A DNA stretch of 64,000 bases from an uncultured Oscillospiraceae bacterium (lineage in GTDB: Bacteria > Bacillota > Clostridia > Oscillospirales > Oscillospiraceae): the NCBI GenBank assembly GCA_934646005.1, contig CAKUED010000001.1, positions 1-64,000 on the forward strand, given 5' to 3'. The position numbers were made by a program, and so were the translations under genes. The notes under the pieces are model-generated. The model saw only the letters and a list, made by a program, of their open reading frames with translations, searched no databases and was not told the origin of the DNA. The first letter of the stretch is position 1. The number at the start of each line of letters is the position of its first letter. This document shows, piece after piece, positions 8,882 to 17,801 of this stretch.

Positions 8882-9169
8882 ATGGATATTGGCAAATCGG
8901 ACATGATTGTTTCGTTGGCGGGACGCGATAAGGGGCAGTTCTTTTTCGTGGTAGACACGGATGGGGACTTCGTCCTGATCGCTGACGGCAAGGGCAGGAA
9001 GCTCGAAACGCCCAAGCGCAAAAAACGCAAACATATTCAGAAGGTTCTGCAAGCCGATACACGCGTCGCCGAGAAGATTCGCAACGGCGACAAGGTTCTC
9101 AATAGCGAATTACGAAGGGAATTGGCTGTATTCAGCCAAAAATTCAACAGTCAAAACCAAGGGGGTTAA
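8882..9169 (+). CDS. KOW-domain RNA-binding protein (L14e-like)
   Basis: A 95-residue basic protein with an N-terminal KOW-type fold (GKSDMIVSLAGRDKGQFFFVV) and a Lys/Arg-rich middle (PKRKKRKHIQK). Proteins of this kind, related to eukaryotic L14e, are regularly found between map and infA in Firmicutes and are presumed to bind rRNA; their role is not established. Two bases separate it from map, and infA follows at once. Confidence 0.85.
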   Translation: MDIGKSDMIVSLAGRDKGQFFFVVDTDGDFVLIADGKGRKLETPKRKKRKHIQKVLQADTRVAEKIRNGDKVLNSELRRELAVFSQKFNSQNQGG

Positions 9170-9175
9170 TTGATC

Positions 9176-9394
9176 TTGGCAAAAGACGACGTAATCGAAC
9201 TTGAGGGCATCGTAACCGATGCACTGCCGAATGCCATGTTCTCGGTCGATATTGGCGGTGGACACACCATTCTGGCACACATTTCCGGCAAGCTCCGGAT
9301 GAACTTTATCAAGATCCTGCCCGGTGACAAGGTGACGGTTCAAATGTCCCCGTATGATCTGACCAGAGGCAGAATCACATGGAGAAGCAAGTAG
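9176..9394 (+). CDS. infA: translation initiation factor IF-1
   Basis: IF-1 is an S1/OB-fold factor that occupies the 30S A site during initiation. I choose the TTG at 9176: it gives [10 protein letters not shown] at the N-terminus and exactly 72 residues, the family length, and sits 10 bases from GGGGG. A TTG two codons earlier at 9170 is the alternative. The end of the protein ([14 protein letters not shown]) is diagnostic. Confidence 0.95.
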   Translation: MAKDDVIELEGIVTDALPNAMFSVDIGGGHTILAHISGKLRMNFIKILPGDKVTVQMSPYDLTRGRITWRSK

Positions 9395-9425
9395 AGATTC
9401 AATTCTCATATGGAGGTTAAACAAC

Positions 9426-9539
9426 ATGAAGGTAAGACCGTCCGTAAAGCCCATGTGCGAGAAGTGCAAGATCATTAAGCGCAAGGGCCGCGTAATGGTA
9501 ATTTGTGAAAACCCGAAGCATAAGCAGAGACAAGGTTAA
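9426..9539 (+). CDS. rpmJ: 50S ribosomal protein L36 (bL36)
   Basis: A 37-residue zinc-ribbon protein: [14 protein letters not shown], then [20 protein letters not shown]. The C-x2-C..C..H pattern of the zinc-binding form is intact. An ATGGAGG ribosome site lies upstream, and the gene sits in the universal infA-rpmJ-rpsM order. Confidence 0.96.
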   Translation: MKVRPSVKPMCEKCKIIKRKGRVMVICENPKHKQRQG

Positions 9540-9559
9540 TAGGAGGTGCTCTGAATAGT

Positions 9560-9928
9560 ATGGCACGTATTGCTGGTATTGACCTGCCCCGTGAAAAGCG
9601 AATCGAGATCGGTTTGACTTACATCTACGGCATCGGCAGAAAAAGCGCACAGGAAATTCTGAAGCTCGCCAACGTTGATCCTGACATCCGCGTCAAGGAT
9701 CTGACCGAGGATCAGGAATCCGCGCTGCGTGAAGTGATCGACAAGCACTATCGGATCGAGGGCGACCTCCGCCGTGAAGTGGCTTTGAACATCAAGCGCC
9801 TGACTGAGATCGGCTGCTATCGCGGCGTGCGTCATCGCCGTGGTCTGCCCGTCCACGGTCAGCGCACCAAGACCAATGCACGCACCCGCAAGGGTCCCAA
9901 GAAGACCATTGCGAATAAGAAGAAGTAA
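9560..9928 (+). CDS. rpsM: 30S ribosomal protein S13 (uS13)
   Basis: S13 lies in the head of the 30S subunit and contacts the P-site tRNA and the 50S subunit. The sequence shows [14 protein letters not shown], the IYGIGRKSA helix-hairpin-helix region, and the [20 protein letters not shown] tail, at 122 residues. An AGGAGG site lies upstream. Confidence 0.98.
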   Translation: MARIAGIDLPREKRIEIGLTYIYGIGRKSAQEILKLANVDPDIRVKDLTEDQESALREVIDKHYRIEGDLRREVALNIKRLTEIGCYRGVRHRRGLPVHGQRTKTNARTRKGPKKTIANKKK

Positions 9929-9943
9929 GGAGGGATATGTACA

Positions 9944-10342
9944 ATGGCTAAAGCTGTCAAGAAAACTATCAAGCGCCGCCGTGAGCGGAAAGTGATCGAA
10001 AAGGGCGCCGTGCATATCCGCTCGTCCTTCAACAACACCATGGTCACCGTGACCGACACCAACGGCAACGCGATCTCCTGGGCTTCGTCCGGCGGCCTCG
10101 GCTTCCGCGGCAGCAGAAAGTCCACCCCCTACGCTGCGCAGATGGTCGCTGAGACCGCTGCGAAGGCGGCTGTGGACGCCTGCGGGCTCAAGAGCGTTGA
10201 AGTTTACGTCAAGGGTCCCGGTCAGGGTCGTGAATCCGCTATCCGCGCGCTTCAGTCCGCTGGCCTCGAGGTCACGATGATCAAGGACGTTACGCCCATT
10301 CCTCACAATGGCTGCCGTCCTCCCAAGCGCCGTCGCGTTTAA
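9944..10342 (+). CDS. rpsK: 30S ribosomal protein S11 (uS11)
   Basis: A platform protein that lines the mRNA exit channel next to S7. Visible are [38 protein letters not shown] and the C-terminal [15 protein letters not shown], at 132 residues. It has an AAGGAGGG site and is followed by rpsD. Confidence 0.98.
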   Translation: MAKAVKKTIKRRRERKVIEKGAVHIRSSFNNTMVTVTDTNGNAISWASSGGLGFRGSRKSTPYAAQMVAETAAKAAVDACGLKSVEVYVKGPGQGRESAIRALQSAGLEVTMIKDVTPIPHNGCRPPKRRRV

Positions 10343-10366
10343 TCTGGAAGGAGGAGAATTAGTACT

Positions 10367-10963
10367 ATGGCAAAGAATACACAGCCTGTTCTCAAGCGTT
10401 GCAGAACGCTTGGTGTCTCTCCTGCTGCGATGGGTTACAGCAAAAATTCCAACCGCAATCCCGGCGGCAAGAGAAGAACGAAAAAGTCCGAGTATGCCAT
10501 GCAGTTGACCGAAAAGCAGAAGGTCAAGTTCGTCTATGGTATTCTGGAAAAGCAGTTCCATATGCTCTACGAAAAGGCAGAGCGTATGAACGGCAATACC
10601 GGCGAGCTGCTGCTGAGCCTTGTTGAGCGCCGTCTTGACAACGTCGTGTACCGTCTGGGCTTCGCCCGTACCCGCCGTGAGGCGCGTCAGCTTGTCAATC
10701 ACGGTCATTTCACCGTTAACGGCAAGCGCGTCAACATTCCTTCCTACCAGACCGGCGTTGGCGATGTGATCGCTGTGAGCGAGAAGAGCTGCGCCACGAC
10801 CCGCTTCAAGACTCTGAAGGAGGACAACACCTTCGTCGCAGCCCCGAAGTGGCTCGAGCGTGACAAGAATACCCTTTCCGGCAAGGTAATTGCACTGCCC
10901 GCCAGAGACGATATTGACTTTGAGATCGCAGAAAATCTGATCGTCGAATTGTACTCCAAGTAA
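10367..10963 (+). CDS. rpsD: 30S ribosomal protein S4 (uS4)
   Basis: A primary 16S rRNA binder and assembly initiator. The S4 RNA-binding domain is visible (RLDNVVYRLGFARTRREARQ, then LVNHGHFTVNGKRVNIPS). At 198 residues it is normal. The N-terminal region has a single cysteine, so it is the zinc-free form. In Clostridia as here it lies between rpsK and rpoA, whereas in Bacillus it is elsewhere. Confidence 0.97.
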   Translation: MAKNTQPVLKRCRTLGVSPAAMGYSKNSNRNPGGKRRTKKSEYAMQLTEKQKVKFVYGILEKQFHMLYEKAERMNGNTGELLLSLVERRLDNVVYRLGFARTRREARQLVNHGHFTVNGKRVNIPSYQTGVGDVIAVSEKSCATTRFKTLKEDNTFVAAPKWLERDKNTLSGKVIALPARDDIDFEIAENLIVELYSK

Positions 10964-11041
10964 CGTATCACCCTCGTTTATTGGTAAGCTGAATTCGGCA
11001 GCGAAACGGTGTTTCGCAGTTACAAGGAGGGTATTTATTAA

Positions 11042-12004
11042 ATGGTAGAAATTGAAAAGCCGCGCATCGAATGTATGGATTCTGCCGAGGACGCGTCCTA
11101 CGGCAAGTATGTCATCGAGCCTCTGGAAAGAGGTTACGGCACGACTTTGGGCAACAGCCTCAGAAGGGTTCTGCTCTCGTCGCTTCCGGGAACGGCAGCG
11201 ACCAGCATCAAGATCGCCGGTGTTCAGCATGAGTTCTCTACGATCCCGGGCGTCAAGGAAGACGTCACCGAGATCGTCCTGAACGTGAAAAAGATCATCG
11301 CAAGACTGCATTGCCAGGGCGTCAAGACTGTGTTCATTGACGCCACTGGCGAGCGCGAGGTCACTGCCGGCGATATTAAAGCCGACGGCGAAGTCGAGAT
11401 CCTCAACCCCGAGCAGCATATCTGCACGCTTGGTCCTGACGCGAGCTTCAACATGGAGATCACGCTCAGCCATGGTCGCGGCTATGTGTCCTCGGATAAG
11501 AACAAGAGCGCTACCATGCCGATCGGAACGATCGCGGTCGATTCGATCTACACGCCTGTCTACAAGGTCAACTACACCGTGGAAAACACGCGTGTGGGCA
11601 ACATGACCGACTACGACAAGCTGACGCTCGAGGTCTGGACGGATTCGACCATCTCCGCGCGCGACGCGGTCAGCCTGGGCGCGAAGATCCTGTCTGATCA
11701 TCTGAGCTTGTTCACCGCACTGAGTGAAACGGTTGCCAGCAAGCCCACCATGTCCGAAAAACCCGAAACGCATCGCGACAAGGTGCTTGAACTGACCATT
11801 GAAGAACTGGATCTGTCGGTTCGGAGCTTCAACTGCCTCAAGCGCGCCAACATCAACAACGTCGAGGATCTGATCTCCAGAACCGGCGAGGATATGATGA
11901 AGGTCCGCAATATGGGCAGAAAGTCTCTGGAAGAAGTGCAGAACAAGCTCGCCATGATGGGGCTTTCCCTTGCGAGCGACGATTCCGGTAATTCCAACAA
12001 CTAA
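11042..12004 (+). CDS. rpoA: DNA-directed RNA polymerase alpha subunit
   Basis: The assembly platform of RNA polymerase. The N-terminal dimerisation domain ([20 protein letters not shown]) and the C-terminal domain that contacts UP elements and activators ([18 protein letters not shown]) are both complete, at 320 residues. An AAGGAGGG site lies upstream. The 78-base spacer after rpsD contains a small hairpin (GCGAAAC/GTTTCGC, about 11000-11016). Confidence 0.98.
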   Translation: MVEIEKPRIECMDSAEDASYGKYVIEPLERGYGTTLGNSLRRVLLSSLPGTAATSIKIAGVQHEFSTIPGVKEDVTEIVLNVKKIIARLHCQGVKTVFIDATGEREVTAGDIKADGEVEILNPEQHICTLGPDASFNMEITLSHGRGYVSSDKNKSATMPIGTIAVDSIYTPVYKVNYTVENTRVGNMTDYDKLTLEVWTDSTISARDAVSLGAKILSDHLSLFTALSETVASKPTMSEKPETHRDKVLELTIEELDLSVRSFNCLKRANINNVEDLISRTGEDMMKVRNMGRKSLEEVQNKLAMMGLSLASDDSGNSNN

Positions 12005-12039
12005 TCTGCAATTACCTTTTAAGAAGGAGGAGAAACCCC

Positions 12040-12381
12040 ATGTTTGGTACGAGAAAGCTCGGCAGAACCAGCGACCAGCGCAAGGCGATGCTGCGAGCTA
12101 TGACCACTTACCTGTTTGAAAACGGGAAGATCGAGACCACGTTTTACAGAGCCAAGGAAGTCCAGCCCGTCGCCGAAAAGATGGTGACTCTGGGCAAGAA
12201 GAACACGCTTGCTTCCTACCGCAAGGCTCTGAGCTACATCACCAAGGAAGATGTCGCCAAGAAGCTGTTCAGCGAGATCGCGCCGAAGTATGCCGACCGT
12301 AACGGCGGCTACACCCGCGTGACCCGCCTCGGGCCGCGCCGCGGCGACGCCGCTGAGATGGCGGTCATCGAGCTGGTGTAA
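12040..12381 (+). CDS. rplQ: 50S ribosomal protein L17 (bL17)
   Basis: L17 lies near the tunnel exit. Diagnostic sequence includes [14 protein letters not shown] and the C-terminal [20 protein letters not shown], at 113 residues. It is the last gene of the ribosomal cluster and is followed by a strong terminator. The ECF-transporter genes that often come next in Firmicutes are absent. Confidence 0.98.
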   Translation: MFGTRKLGRTSDQRKAMLRAMTTYLFENGKIETTFYRAKEVQPVAEKMVTLGKKNTLASYRKALSYITKEDVAKKLFSEIAPKYADRNGGYTRVTRLGPRRGDAAEMAVIELV

Positions 12382-12400
12382 GTCTCACCTGACTGTGTAT

Positions 12401-12445
12401 AAAACCCCCTCTTTGGCAGAAACTATGCCAAAAAGGGGGTTTTTA
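12401..12445 (+). terminator. rho-independent terminator of the ribosomal operon
   Basis: A hairpin with arms AACCCCCTCTTTGGCA and TGCCAAAAAGGGGGTT (one bulge), followed by TTTTT. It lies 20 bases after rplQ. Its 3' arm (AAAAGGGGG) doubles as a possible ribosome site for the next gene. Confidence 0.92.
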
Positions 12446-12453
12446 CATTGCAA

Positions 12454-12891
12454 ATGAGCAAGAAGGACTATAACGAATACGTCGCGGGGCTTGCGCCGAA
12501 GTCGCCGTGCCTTAAAAATCTCGCGTGGGCGTTCTGCGTGGGCGGCATCATCTGCACGCTCGGGCAGCTTTTGCTTGCGGGCTTTGACGCGCTGGGACTT
12601 GAAAATGATCTCGCCGCGACGGCGGCGTCCGCGTCGCTGATTTTCCTCAGCGCGCTGCTCACGGCGCTGAGCGCGTATGACGACATCGCCAAGCACGCGG
12701 GCGCAGGCACGCTCGTGCCGATCACCGGCTTTGCCAACGCCGTCGTTTCGCCTGCGATGGAGTTCCGCACCGAGGGCCTCGTCACCGGCATGGCAGCCAA
12801 AATGTTTGTGATCGCCGGACCTGTCATCGTCTACGGCACAGTCGCGAGTATCCTCTACGGCATCGTGTATTATCTTGCGACGCAGTTGTAG
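12454..12891 (+). CDS. spoVAC: stage V sporulation protein AC (SpoVAC)
   Basis: SpoVAC is an inner-membrane protein of developing spores, part of the SpoVA channel that moves dipicolinic acid and calcium into the forespore. About 145 residues with the family stretches PVLKN-like PCLKN, FCVGGIICTLGQL, FLSALLTALSAYDDIAKHAGAGT and PITGFANAVVSPAMEFRTEG, and four hydrophobic segments. An in-frame TTG at 12448 is better spaced from AAGGGGG, but homologues start near the ATG. No spoVAD or spoVAE lies beside it here, so it is an orphan in this window. Confidence 0.88.
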   Translation: MSKKDYNEYVAGLAPKSPCLKNLAWAFCVGGIICTLGQLLLAGFDALGLENDLAATAASASLIFLSALLTALSAYDDIAKHAGAGTLVPITGFANAVVSPAMEFRTEGLVTGMAAKMFVIAGPVIVYGTVASILYGIVYYLATQL

Positions 12892-12922
12892 TGCGCTGTG
12901 TCCACGGGCTCGCAAATCCTCC

Positions 12923-12951
12923 TCGACAAAACGCTGTGCGCGTGATATGAT
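12923..12951 (+). promoter_or_regulatory. sigma-A-type promoter before the PfkB kinase
   Basis: TCGACA at 12923-12928 and TATGAT at 12946-12951 with a 17-base spacer, 29 bases before the kinase ATG and followed by an AAAGGAGGGG ribosome site. Confidence 0.6.
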
Positions 12952-12979
12952 ACTCCTATAATGAAAAGGAGGGGCAGCC

Positions 12980-13885
12980 ATGCGCATTTTGAATTTCGGC
13001 TCACTCAATATTGACAAGGTTTACAGTGTGGATCATTTCGTGCGCGCGGGGGAGACTATCCTCTGCACGGATATGAATATTTTCTGCGGCGGCAAGGGGC
13101 TGAACCAGTCCGTGGCACTGGCGCGCGCGGGCGCGGAGGTCTATCACGCGGGCGCGATCGGCACGGACGGCGAGATGCTCCGCGAGCAGCTTGCAGCCTC
13201 CGGCGCGCATCTGGACTATTTACAGACGCTGGATATGCCCAGCGGGCACACCGCTTTGCAGGTCACGCCCGACGGGCAGAACTGCATCATCGTCTGCGCG
13301 GGCTCGAACGCCCAATTGACGGAGGACTACATCGACGCCGTGCTGGCGCATTTCGGCGCGGGCGACGTGGCGCTGGTGCAAAATGAGGTCAGCAACGTCC
13401 CGTATATCATCCGGCAGGCGAAGGCGCGCGGCTTGAAGGTCGCGTTCAATGCTTCGCCCATCACAGCCACGATCCTGAGCTACCCGCTGGAGCTTGTGGA
13501 CTATTATCTGGTCAACGAGACGGAGGGACGCACGCTGTCCGGCTGTGACGCGACGGATTACGACACCATCCTCGCCGCGCTGCACGAAAAATTCCCCGCT
13601 GCGGCAATCGTGCTGACCGTCGGCTCGGATGGCGTGCTTTACCAGTGCGGCGACGAGCGCTATTCCCACGGCATTTACCGCGTGCAGGCGGTGGACACCA
13701 CGGGTGCAGGCGATACGTTCTGCGGCTTCTTCCTGGCAAGCCTTGCCAAGGGACTTTCTGTGCCGCAGGCGCTGGAAAACGCCAGCCTTGCCAGCGCTCT
13801 GGCGGTCAGCCGTGCCGGCGCGTGCGACAGCATCCCCACCTGGGCGGAGATGGAAGCCTTCGCCAAGGCCGCGCAGGCAAAATAA
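12980..13885 (+). CDS. PfkB-family carbohydrate kinase, ribokinase-like
   Basis: Phosphorylates a sugar with ATP in the cytoplasm. The N-terminal NIDKVYSVDHF and GGKGLNQSVALARAG stretch matches PfkB signature 1, and AVDTTGAGDTFCGFF (about residues 236-250) is signature 2 with the catalytic Asp. The 301-residue length and the GGKG.NQ motif are those of ribokinases. With nucleoside hydrolases and a phosphorylase in the window, ribose from nucleosides is a reasonable substrate, but that is inference. It has its own promoter and terminator. Confidence 0.85.
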   Translation: MRILNFGSLNIDKVYSVDHFVRAGETILCTDMNIFCGGKGLNQSVALARAGAEVYHAGAIGTDGEMLREQLAASGAHLDYLQTLDMPSGHTALQVTPDGQNCIIVCAGSNAQLTEDYIDAVLAHFGAGDVALVQNEVSNVPYIIRQAKARGLKVAFNASPITATILSYPLELVDYYLVNETEGRTLSGCDATDYDTILAALHEKFPAAAIVLTVGSDGVLYQCGDERYSHGIYRVQAVDTTGAGDTFCGFFLASLAKGLSVPQALENASLASALAVSRAGACDSIPTWAEMEAFAKAAQAK

Positions 13886-13900
13886 TTTTTGCAGCCAAAA

Positions 13901-13930
13901 GCCCGGCGCTGCACGCAGCGCCGGGCATTT
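13901..13930 (+). terminator. terminator after the PfkB kinase
   Basis: A perfect hairpin GCCCGGCGCTG/CAGCGCCGGGC with a short loop, followed by ATTTT, 15 bases after the stop. Confidence 0.88.
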
Positions 13931-13962
13931 TCGGGACTTTATAGAGAGAAAAGAGAACCACC

Positions 13963-14916
13963 ATGAATTTTTCCGCATTATTTACCCAGATGCTCGTGCT
14001 GTTCGGCATTCTGCTGATCGGCTATTACACGGCGAAGCGCGGTGTGCTGACCCGCGACATGAACAAGCACCTGTCCACGCTCGTGTGTATGCTCACGAAC
14101 CCCTTGCAGGTGCTTGCGTCGGCGCTGTCCGGCGAGCATCCGATGGAAAACGCGCAGGTGCTCGGTATGCTGGGCGTGGCGCTGGCGATGTTCGTGGCGC
14201 TGATCCTGATCTCGTTCCTGCTGCCGCGTGTGCTGCGCATCCAAAGTGCGTCGGACGCGGGCGTGTACCGCTACCTGCTCGTATTCGCCAACGTCGGTTT
14301 TATGGGCTACCCGGTCATCGAGGCGCTGCTCGGACCGGAATATGTGTTTTACGCCACGGTTTTTTCGATGGTGTTCCAGCTTATCTGCTGGTCGTATGGC
14401 GTGACGCTCATCTCGGGGCAGAAGATGAAGCTGTCGTGGGACATTCTGCGCCGCCCGACCATCATCACGGCGCTGCTGGCATTCATCCTCTACTTTGCAG
14501 ACATCCGTCCGCTTTGGGCGGCGTGCCCGGCGGCGATGAGCGTTCTTTACCGCGTTACCGATTCGATCGGCGACCTGACCTCGCCCATCGCCATGCTCAT
14601 CATCGGCGCGTCACTGGCGGAGATGCCGCTGCGCGAGGTCTTTAACAAGTGGCGTGTGTATGTGCTGGCGGCGTTCAAAATGATCGTGCTGCCGGTGCTC
14701 ACATGGCTGCTGCTGCGCAGCGTGATGCGCGACGGGCGGCTCTTCGCGTCACTCATCGTGATGCTCGCCATGCCGTCGGCGACGAACGCGACCATCATGA
14801 GCTACCAGTTCGGCGGCGACGAAAAGCTCGCCTCCGCGGGCGTGTTCGTGACGACGCTGCTGTCCGTTGCGACCATCCCGCTGGTCATGTACACATTGTT
14901 CTCCGTTTTCGCGTAA
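13963..14916 (+). CDS. AEC-family (auxin efflux carrier type) transporter
   Basis: A 317-residue integral membrane protein with about ten hydrophobic segments arranged as two inverted halves. The start MNFSALFTQMLVLFGILLIG and the conserved NVGFMGYPVIEALLGPE of the first crossover region are typical, as is PSATNATIMSYQFGGD near the C-terminus. Family members carry malate, malonate and other organic anions; the substrate here is unknown. It is monocistronic, between two terminators. Confidence 0.85.
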   Translation: MNFSALFTQMLVLFGILLIGYYTAKRGVLTRDMNKHLSTLVCMLTNPLQVLASALSGEHPMENAQVLGMLGVALAMFVALILISFLLPRVLRIQSASDAGVYRYLLVFANVGFMGYPVIEALLGPEYVFYATVFSMVFQLICWSYGVTLISGQKMKLSWDILRRPTIITALLAFILYFADIRPLWAACPAAMSVLYRVTDSIGDLTSPIAMLIIGASLAEMPLREVFNKWRVYVLAAFKMIVLPVLTWLLLRSVMRDGRLFASLIVMLAMPSATNATIMSYQFGGDEKLASAGVFVTTLLSVATIPLVMYTLFSVFA

Positions 14917-14921
14917 CATAG

Positions 14922-14955
14922 AAAAGCGGCGCAGATTTTCATCTGCGCCGCTTTT
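14922..14955. terminator. bidirectional terminator between convergent genes
   Basis: A hairpin AAAAGCGGCGCAGAT/ATCTGCGCCGCTTTT with a TTTC loop. The A-run and T-run on either side let it serve the AEC gene on the plus strand and the hypothetical gene on the minus strand. Confidence 0.9.
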
Positions 14956-14963
14956 GTGCTGCT

Positions 14964-15383
14964 TTAGGGGTCATCCATGGTCGAAATGAGGATGTTGTCC
15001 GTGCCGTGGGCTTCAAATTCCGCGATGTAATCGTCCATGCGGGAGACCAGCTCGTCGTAATTGTCCTTGGAGACGGGCTGATAGTCCATATCGCGCCGCG
15101 CCAGCTCCTCGGCAAGGATCTCGTAGAATACGGTGTCCTCATAATCCACGATGGCTTCGTGGATGCCGCCGTCGGTAAAGGCGCGCGAGGGTACGTCCGC
15201 GCCCTCCCATTTTTCCACCAGCGTGGGCATTCCCGCCTCCCGGCAGAGGGCAAAGAGCTTGGATTCCACATCATCGTAATCGGCAAAGCGGTCGTCGCTG
15301 CGCGTGGAGTTTAAGATCCAGTTGCCGATGTAGACCATATCCAGCAGCCGCCGGAACTCTTTTTTTGTCAGGTCGATCTGCAT
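14964..15383 (-). CDS. hypothetical protein, acidic, soluble
   Basis: A 139-residue acidic protein that I cannot assign. It begins MQIDLTKKEFRRLLDMVYIGN behind a good GAGGAGG site on the minus strand. It is largely helical in appearance with many Asp/Glu (YDDVESK, DYEDTVFYEILAEELARR) and has no signal peptide or membrane segment. It is transcribed away from ddl and ends at the shared terminator. Confidence 0.75.
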   Translation of the reverse strand: MQIDLTKKEFRRLLDMVYIGNWILNSTRSDDRFADYDDVESKLFALCREAGMPTLVEKWEGADVPSRAFTDGGIHEAIVDYEDTVFYEILAEELARRDMDYQPVSKDNYDELVSRMDDYIAEFEAHGTDNILISTMDDP

Positions 15384-15471
15384 CTCGCAAGCCTCCTCTC
15401 ATACACAACATTATATACACCCCGGCGGGATTTTTCCACTGTTAAAATCACGGTATTCAAGAAAAATGTGC

Positions 15472-15500
15472 TTGTGTTCTTTGAAGTTTTGACATATAGT
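15472..15500 (+). promoter_or_regulatory. possible promoter of ddl
   Basis: TTGTGT at 15472-15477 and TATAGT at 15495-15500 with a 17-base spacer, 40 bases before the ddl ATG. A TTGACA at 15489-15494 is present but has no matching -10 at normal distance. Confidence 0.45.
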
Positions 15501-15539
15501 ATAAGAACGTATTGTGTAGCGAAAAGAGGCTGGTTCACG

Positions 15540-16601
15540 ATGAAAAAATTAAGCGTTTGCGTCCTGTTTGGCGGCGTTTCGCCGGAGCACGCCGTGTCAC
15601 TGCGCTCGGCGCAGTCGGTGCTGAGCCATCTGGACACCGAAAAATATAATATCTTCCCCGTCGGCATCACACAGGACGGCGACTGGGTGCTCTTCGGCGG
15701 CAGCGATTACGGGATGCTGCCCGCGGGCACTTGGCAGGACTGCCCGGAAAATCGCCGCGCGGCGATCTCGCCTGTGCGCGGGCAGGGGCTGCTGAGCTTT
15801 GAAAACGACTGCGTCGTGCGCGAGCGCATCGACGTGGTGTTCCCTGTGCTGCACGGTGAAAACGGCGAGGACGGCTCGATGCAGGGGCTTTTGCAGATCG
15901 CGGGCATCCCGTATGTCGGTCCGCGTGTCGCCGCGTCCGCCGCGTGCATGGATAAGACCATCACCAAGCTCATCGCCGGGCACGCCGGCATCCGGCAGGC
16001 GGCGTGGCAGCTCGTGACGGCGCAGGATATGCGCCGGGGCGCGGAGCGCGTGGCAGAGACGATCGAGCGCGCGCTGGACTATCCCGTATTCGTCAAGCCC
16101 GCGGGCACAGGCTCGTCGGTGGGCGTTGCCAAGGCACGTGACCGCGCGGCGCTGCTCGCGGCGCTGGAGACGGCGCTGAGCTATGACAGCAAGGTGCTCG
16201 TGGAGGAATTTATCGACGGGCAGGAGGTCGAGGTCGCCGTGCTCGGCAACGATACGCCCATGGCGTCCGTCTGCGGTGAGATCGACTCCGGCGCGGAGTT
16301 CTACGACTACGACGCCAAGTATATCCTCGACTGCGCCAAGCTTTATATCCCCGCGCGTATCAGCGAGGATGCCGCCGAGGGTGTGCGCGAGCAGGCGATC
16401 CGCGTCTATCAGGCGATGGGCTGCCGCGGGCTTTCGCGCGTGGACTTCTTTGTGACGCATGACGGCGAGGTCGTCTTTAACGAGATCAACACCCTTCCGG
16501 GCTTTACGTCCATCTCCATGTACCCCAAGCTCTTTGAGGCGAGCGGCATCCCGTACAGCGAGCTGCTTGACCAGCTCATTGCGCTGGCGCTGGAGGACTG
16601 A
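15540..16601 (+). CDS. ddl: D-alanine--D-alanine ligase
   Basis: Makes the D-Ala-D-Ala dipeptide for peptidoglycan, using ATP. The start MKKLSVCVLFGGVSPEHAVS is the family N-terminus; an upstream in-frame ATG would add 24 residues without homology. ATP-grasp elements are visible: VFPVLHGENGEDGSMQGLL, FVKPAGTGSSVGV, and the metal-binding VFNEINTLPGFTSISMYPK at the end. At 353 residues it is the usual size. The next gene starts two bases after the stop. Confidence 0.96.
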   Translation: MKKLSVCVLFGGVSPEHAVSLRSAQSVLSHLDTEKYNIFPVGITQDGDWVLFGGSDYGMLPAGTWQDCPENRRAAISPVRGQGLLSFENDCVVRERIDVVFPVLHGENGEDGSMQGLLQIAGIPYVGPRVAASAACMDKTITKLIAGHAGIRQAAWQLVTAQDMRRGAERVAETIERALDYPVFVKPAGTGSSVGVAKARDRAALLAALETALSYDSKVLVEEFIDGQEVEVAVLGNDTPMASVCGEIDSGAEFYDYDAKYILDCAKLYIPARISEDAAEGVREQAIRVYQAMGCRGLSRVDFFVTHDGEVVFNEINTLPGFTSISMYPKLFEASGIPYSELLDQLIALALED

Positions 16602-16602
16602 G

Positions 16603-17034
16603 ATGAAGCCGAACGCCGTTATCACCATCTCCGGCACGCAGCAGGTCGTGCCCGACGCGCCGGAGACGATCGAGATGGTCACGCAGGGCTGCTACGCCTA
16701 CGAGCCGGGGCACATCGTGTTTTCCTACGAGGAAACGGAGATGACCGGGCAGCAGGGAGTTGTGACCACCTTTACCGTCGATGGCGACGTGGTCACGCTG
16801 ACGCGGACGGGCAGGCTGCGCTCGCAGATGCGCTTTGAGGTCGGCAAACCCTATGACAGCCTGTATGACGCGGGCTTTACCGCGCTGCTCACGCGCGTGT
16901 GCGCGCGGCACATCACGGTGCTTCTGAACGAACGCGGCGGCATTCTCGATCTGGAATACGCGCTGGAGATCGAGCATACCGACTGCGGCACGCTGAGCTA
17001 TCACATTGAGGTGCGGAAAAATCCCGCGCCGTAA
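16603..17034 (+). CDS. DUF1934 (YwiB-like) beta-barrel protein
   Basis: A 143-residue protein resembling the small calycin-like beta-barrel family DUF1934 (YwiB of Bacillus), whose function is unknown. Visible features are the IEMVTQGCYAYEPGHIVFSYEETEM-type strand pattern and the C-terminal LDLEYALEIEHTDCG. I start it at the ATG directly behind the ddl stop, since longer versions overlap ddl. The tight spacing suggests co-expression with cell-wall synthesis. Confidence 0.8.
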   Translation: MKPNAVITISGTQQVVPDAPETIEMVTQGCYAYEPGHIVFSYEETEMTGQQGVVTTFTVDGDVVTLTRTGRLRSQMRFEVGKPYDSLYDAGFTALLTRVCARHITVLLNERGGILDLEYALEIEHTDCGTLSYHIEVRKNPAP

Positions 17035-17054
17035 TATTACAGGAGGGAATTACC

Positions 17055-17801
17055 ATGAAACAGCCGCATATCTGTCTGGATGAAACGCTGGGGATCGACT
17101 ATGCCATCCTGCCGGGCGACCCGGCACGGCTCGACCGCATCGCCGCGCAGTTGGAGAATGTGAAAGAGCTTGCCTATAACCGCGAATTTCGCAGTCTGTG
17201 CGGCGAATACCGCGGCGCGCGCGTGCTGGCACTGTCCACCGGCATCGGCGGATGCTCCGCCGGGATCGCTATCGAGGAGCTGCACAACATCGGCGTGAAG
17301 GCGATGGTGCGCATCGGCTCGTGCGGCGCGCTGCAAAAGGGCATCGCGCTGGGCGACCTCATTCTGGTGTGCGGCGCGGTGCGTGACGACGGCGCGTCCA
17401 AGGCGTATGTGGATGTGCGCTATCCGGCGGTTGCCGACCCGGTGCTGCTGAACTGCTGCATGGAGAGCGCGAAGGCACTCGGCTGCCGCAGCCATGTGGG
17501 GCTGGCGCACAGTCACGAGAGCTTCTACCACGAGGAAAACGAGCAGGAGAGCGCCTACTGGTCGTCCAAGGGCGTTCTGGGCGCGGATATGGAAACGGCG
17601 GCGCTGTTTACCATCGGGCGTCTGCGCGGCGTCAGGACCGCGTCCATCCTCAATAACGTGGTCGTTTACGGCGAGGACACGGCGGACGCCATCGGCGGGT
17701 ATGTAGACGGCGCGGACGCGTGCGCGCGCGGTGAGCGCGATGAAATTCGCGTGGCACTCGAAGCACTGTATCGCCTTGATAAGATGGAGGGCGCAAAATG
17801 A
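17055..17801 (+). CDS. udp: uridine phosphorylase / nucleoside phosphorylase family
   Basis: Cleaves a nucleoside with phosphate to base and (deoxy)ribose-1-phosphate. The 248-residue protein has the NP-I family signature STGIGGCSAGIAIEEL, the phosphate-site Arg of VRIGSCGAL, and ADMETAALFTIG (ribose-binding Glu) near residue 180. The N-terminal YAILPGDPARLDRIA is typical of Udp/DeoD. Choosing uridine over purine is a judgement from overall similarity. It overlaps the next gene by four bases (ATGA). Confidence 0.85.
   Translation: MKQPHICLDETLGIDYAILPGDPARLDRIAAQLENVKELAYNREFRSLCGEYRGARVLALSTGIGGCSAGIAIEELHNIGVKAMVRIGSCGALQKGIALGDLILVCGAVRDDGASKAYVDVRYPAVADPVLLNCCMESAKALGCRSHVGLAHSHESFYHEENEQESAYWSSKGVLGADMETAALFTIGRLRGVRTASILNNVVVYGEDTADAIGGYVDGADACARGERDEIRVALEALYRLDKMEGAK

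Noticed and set aside
15489..15494. TTGACA as the -35 box of ddl.
   Set aside because: No -10 sequence lies 16-18 bases downstream; TTGTGT/TATAGT just upstream is better spaced.
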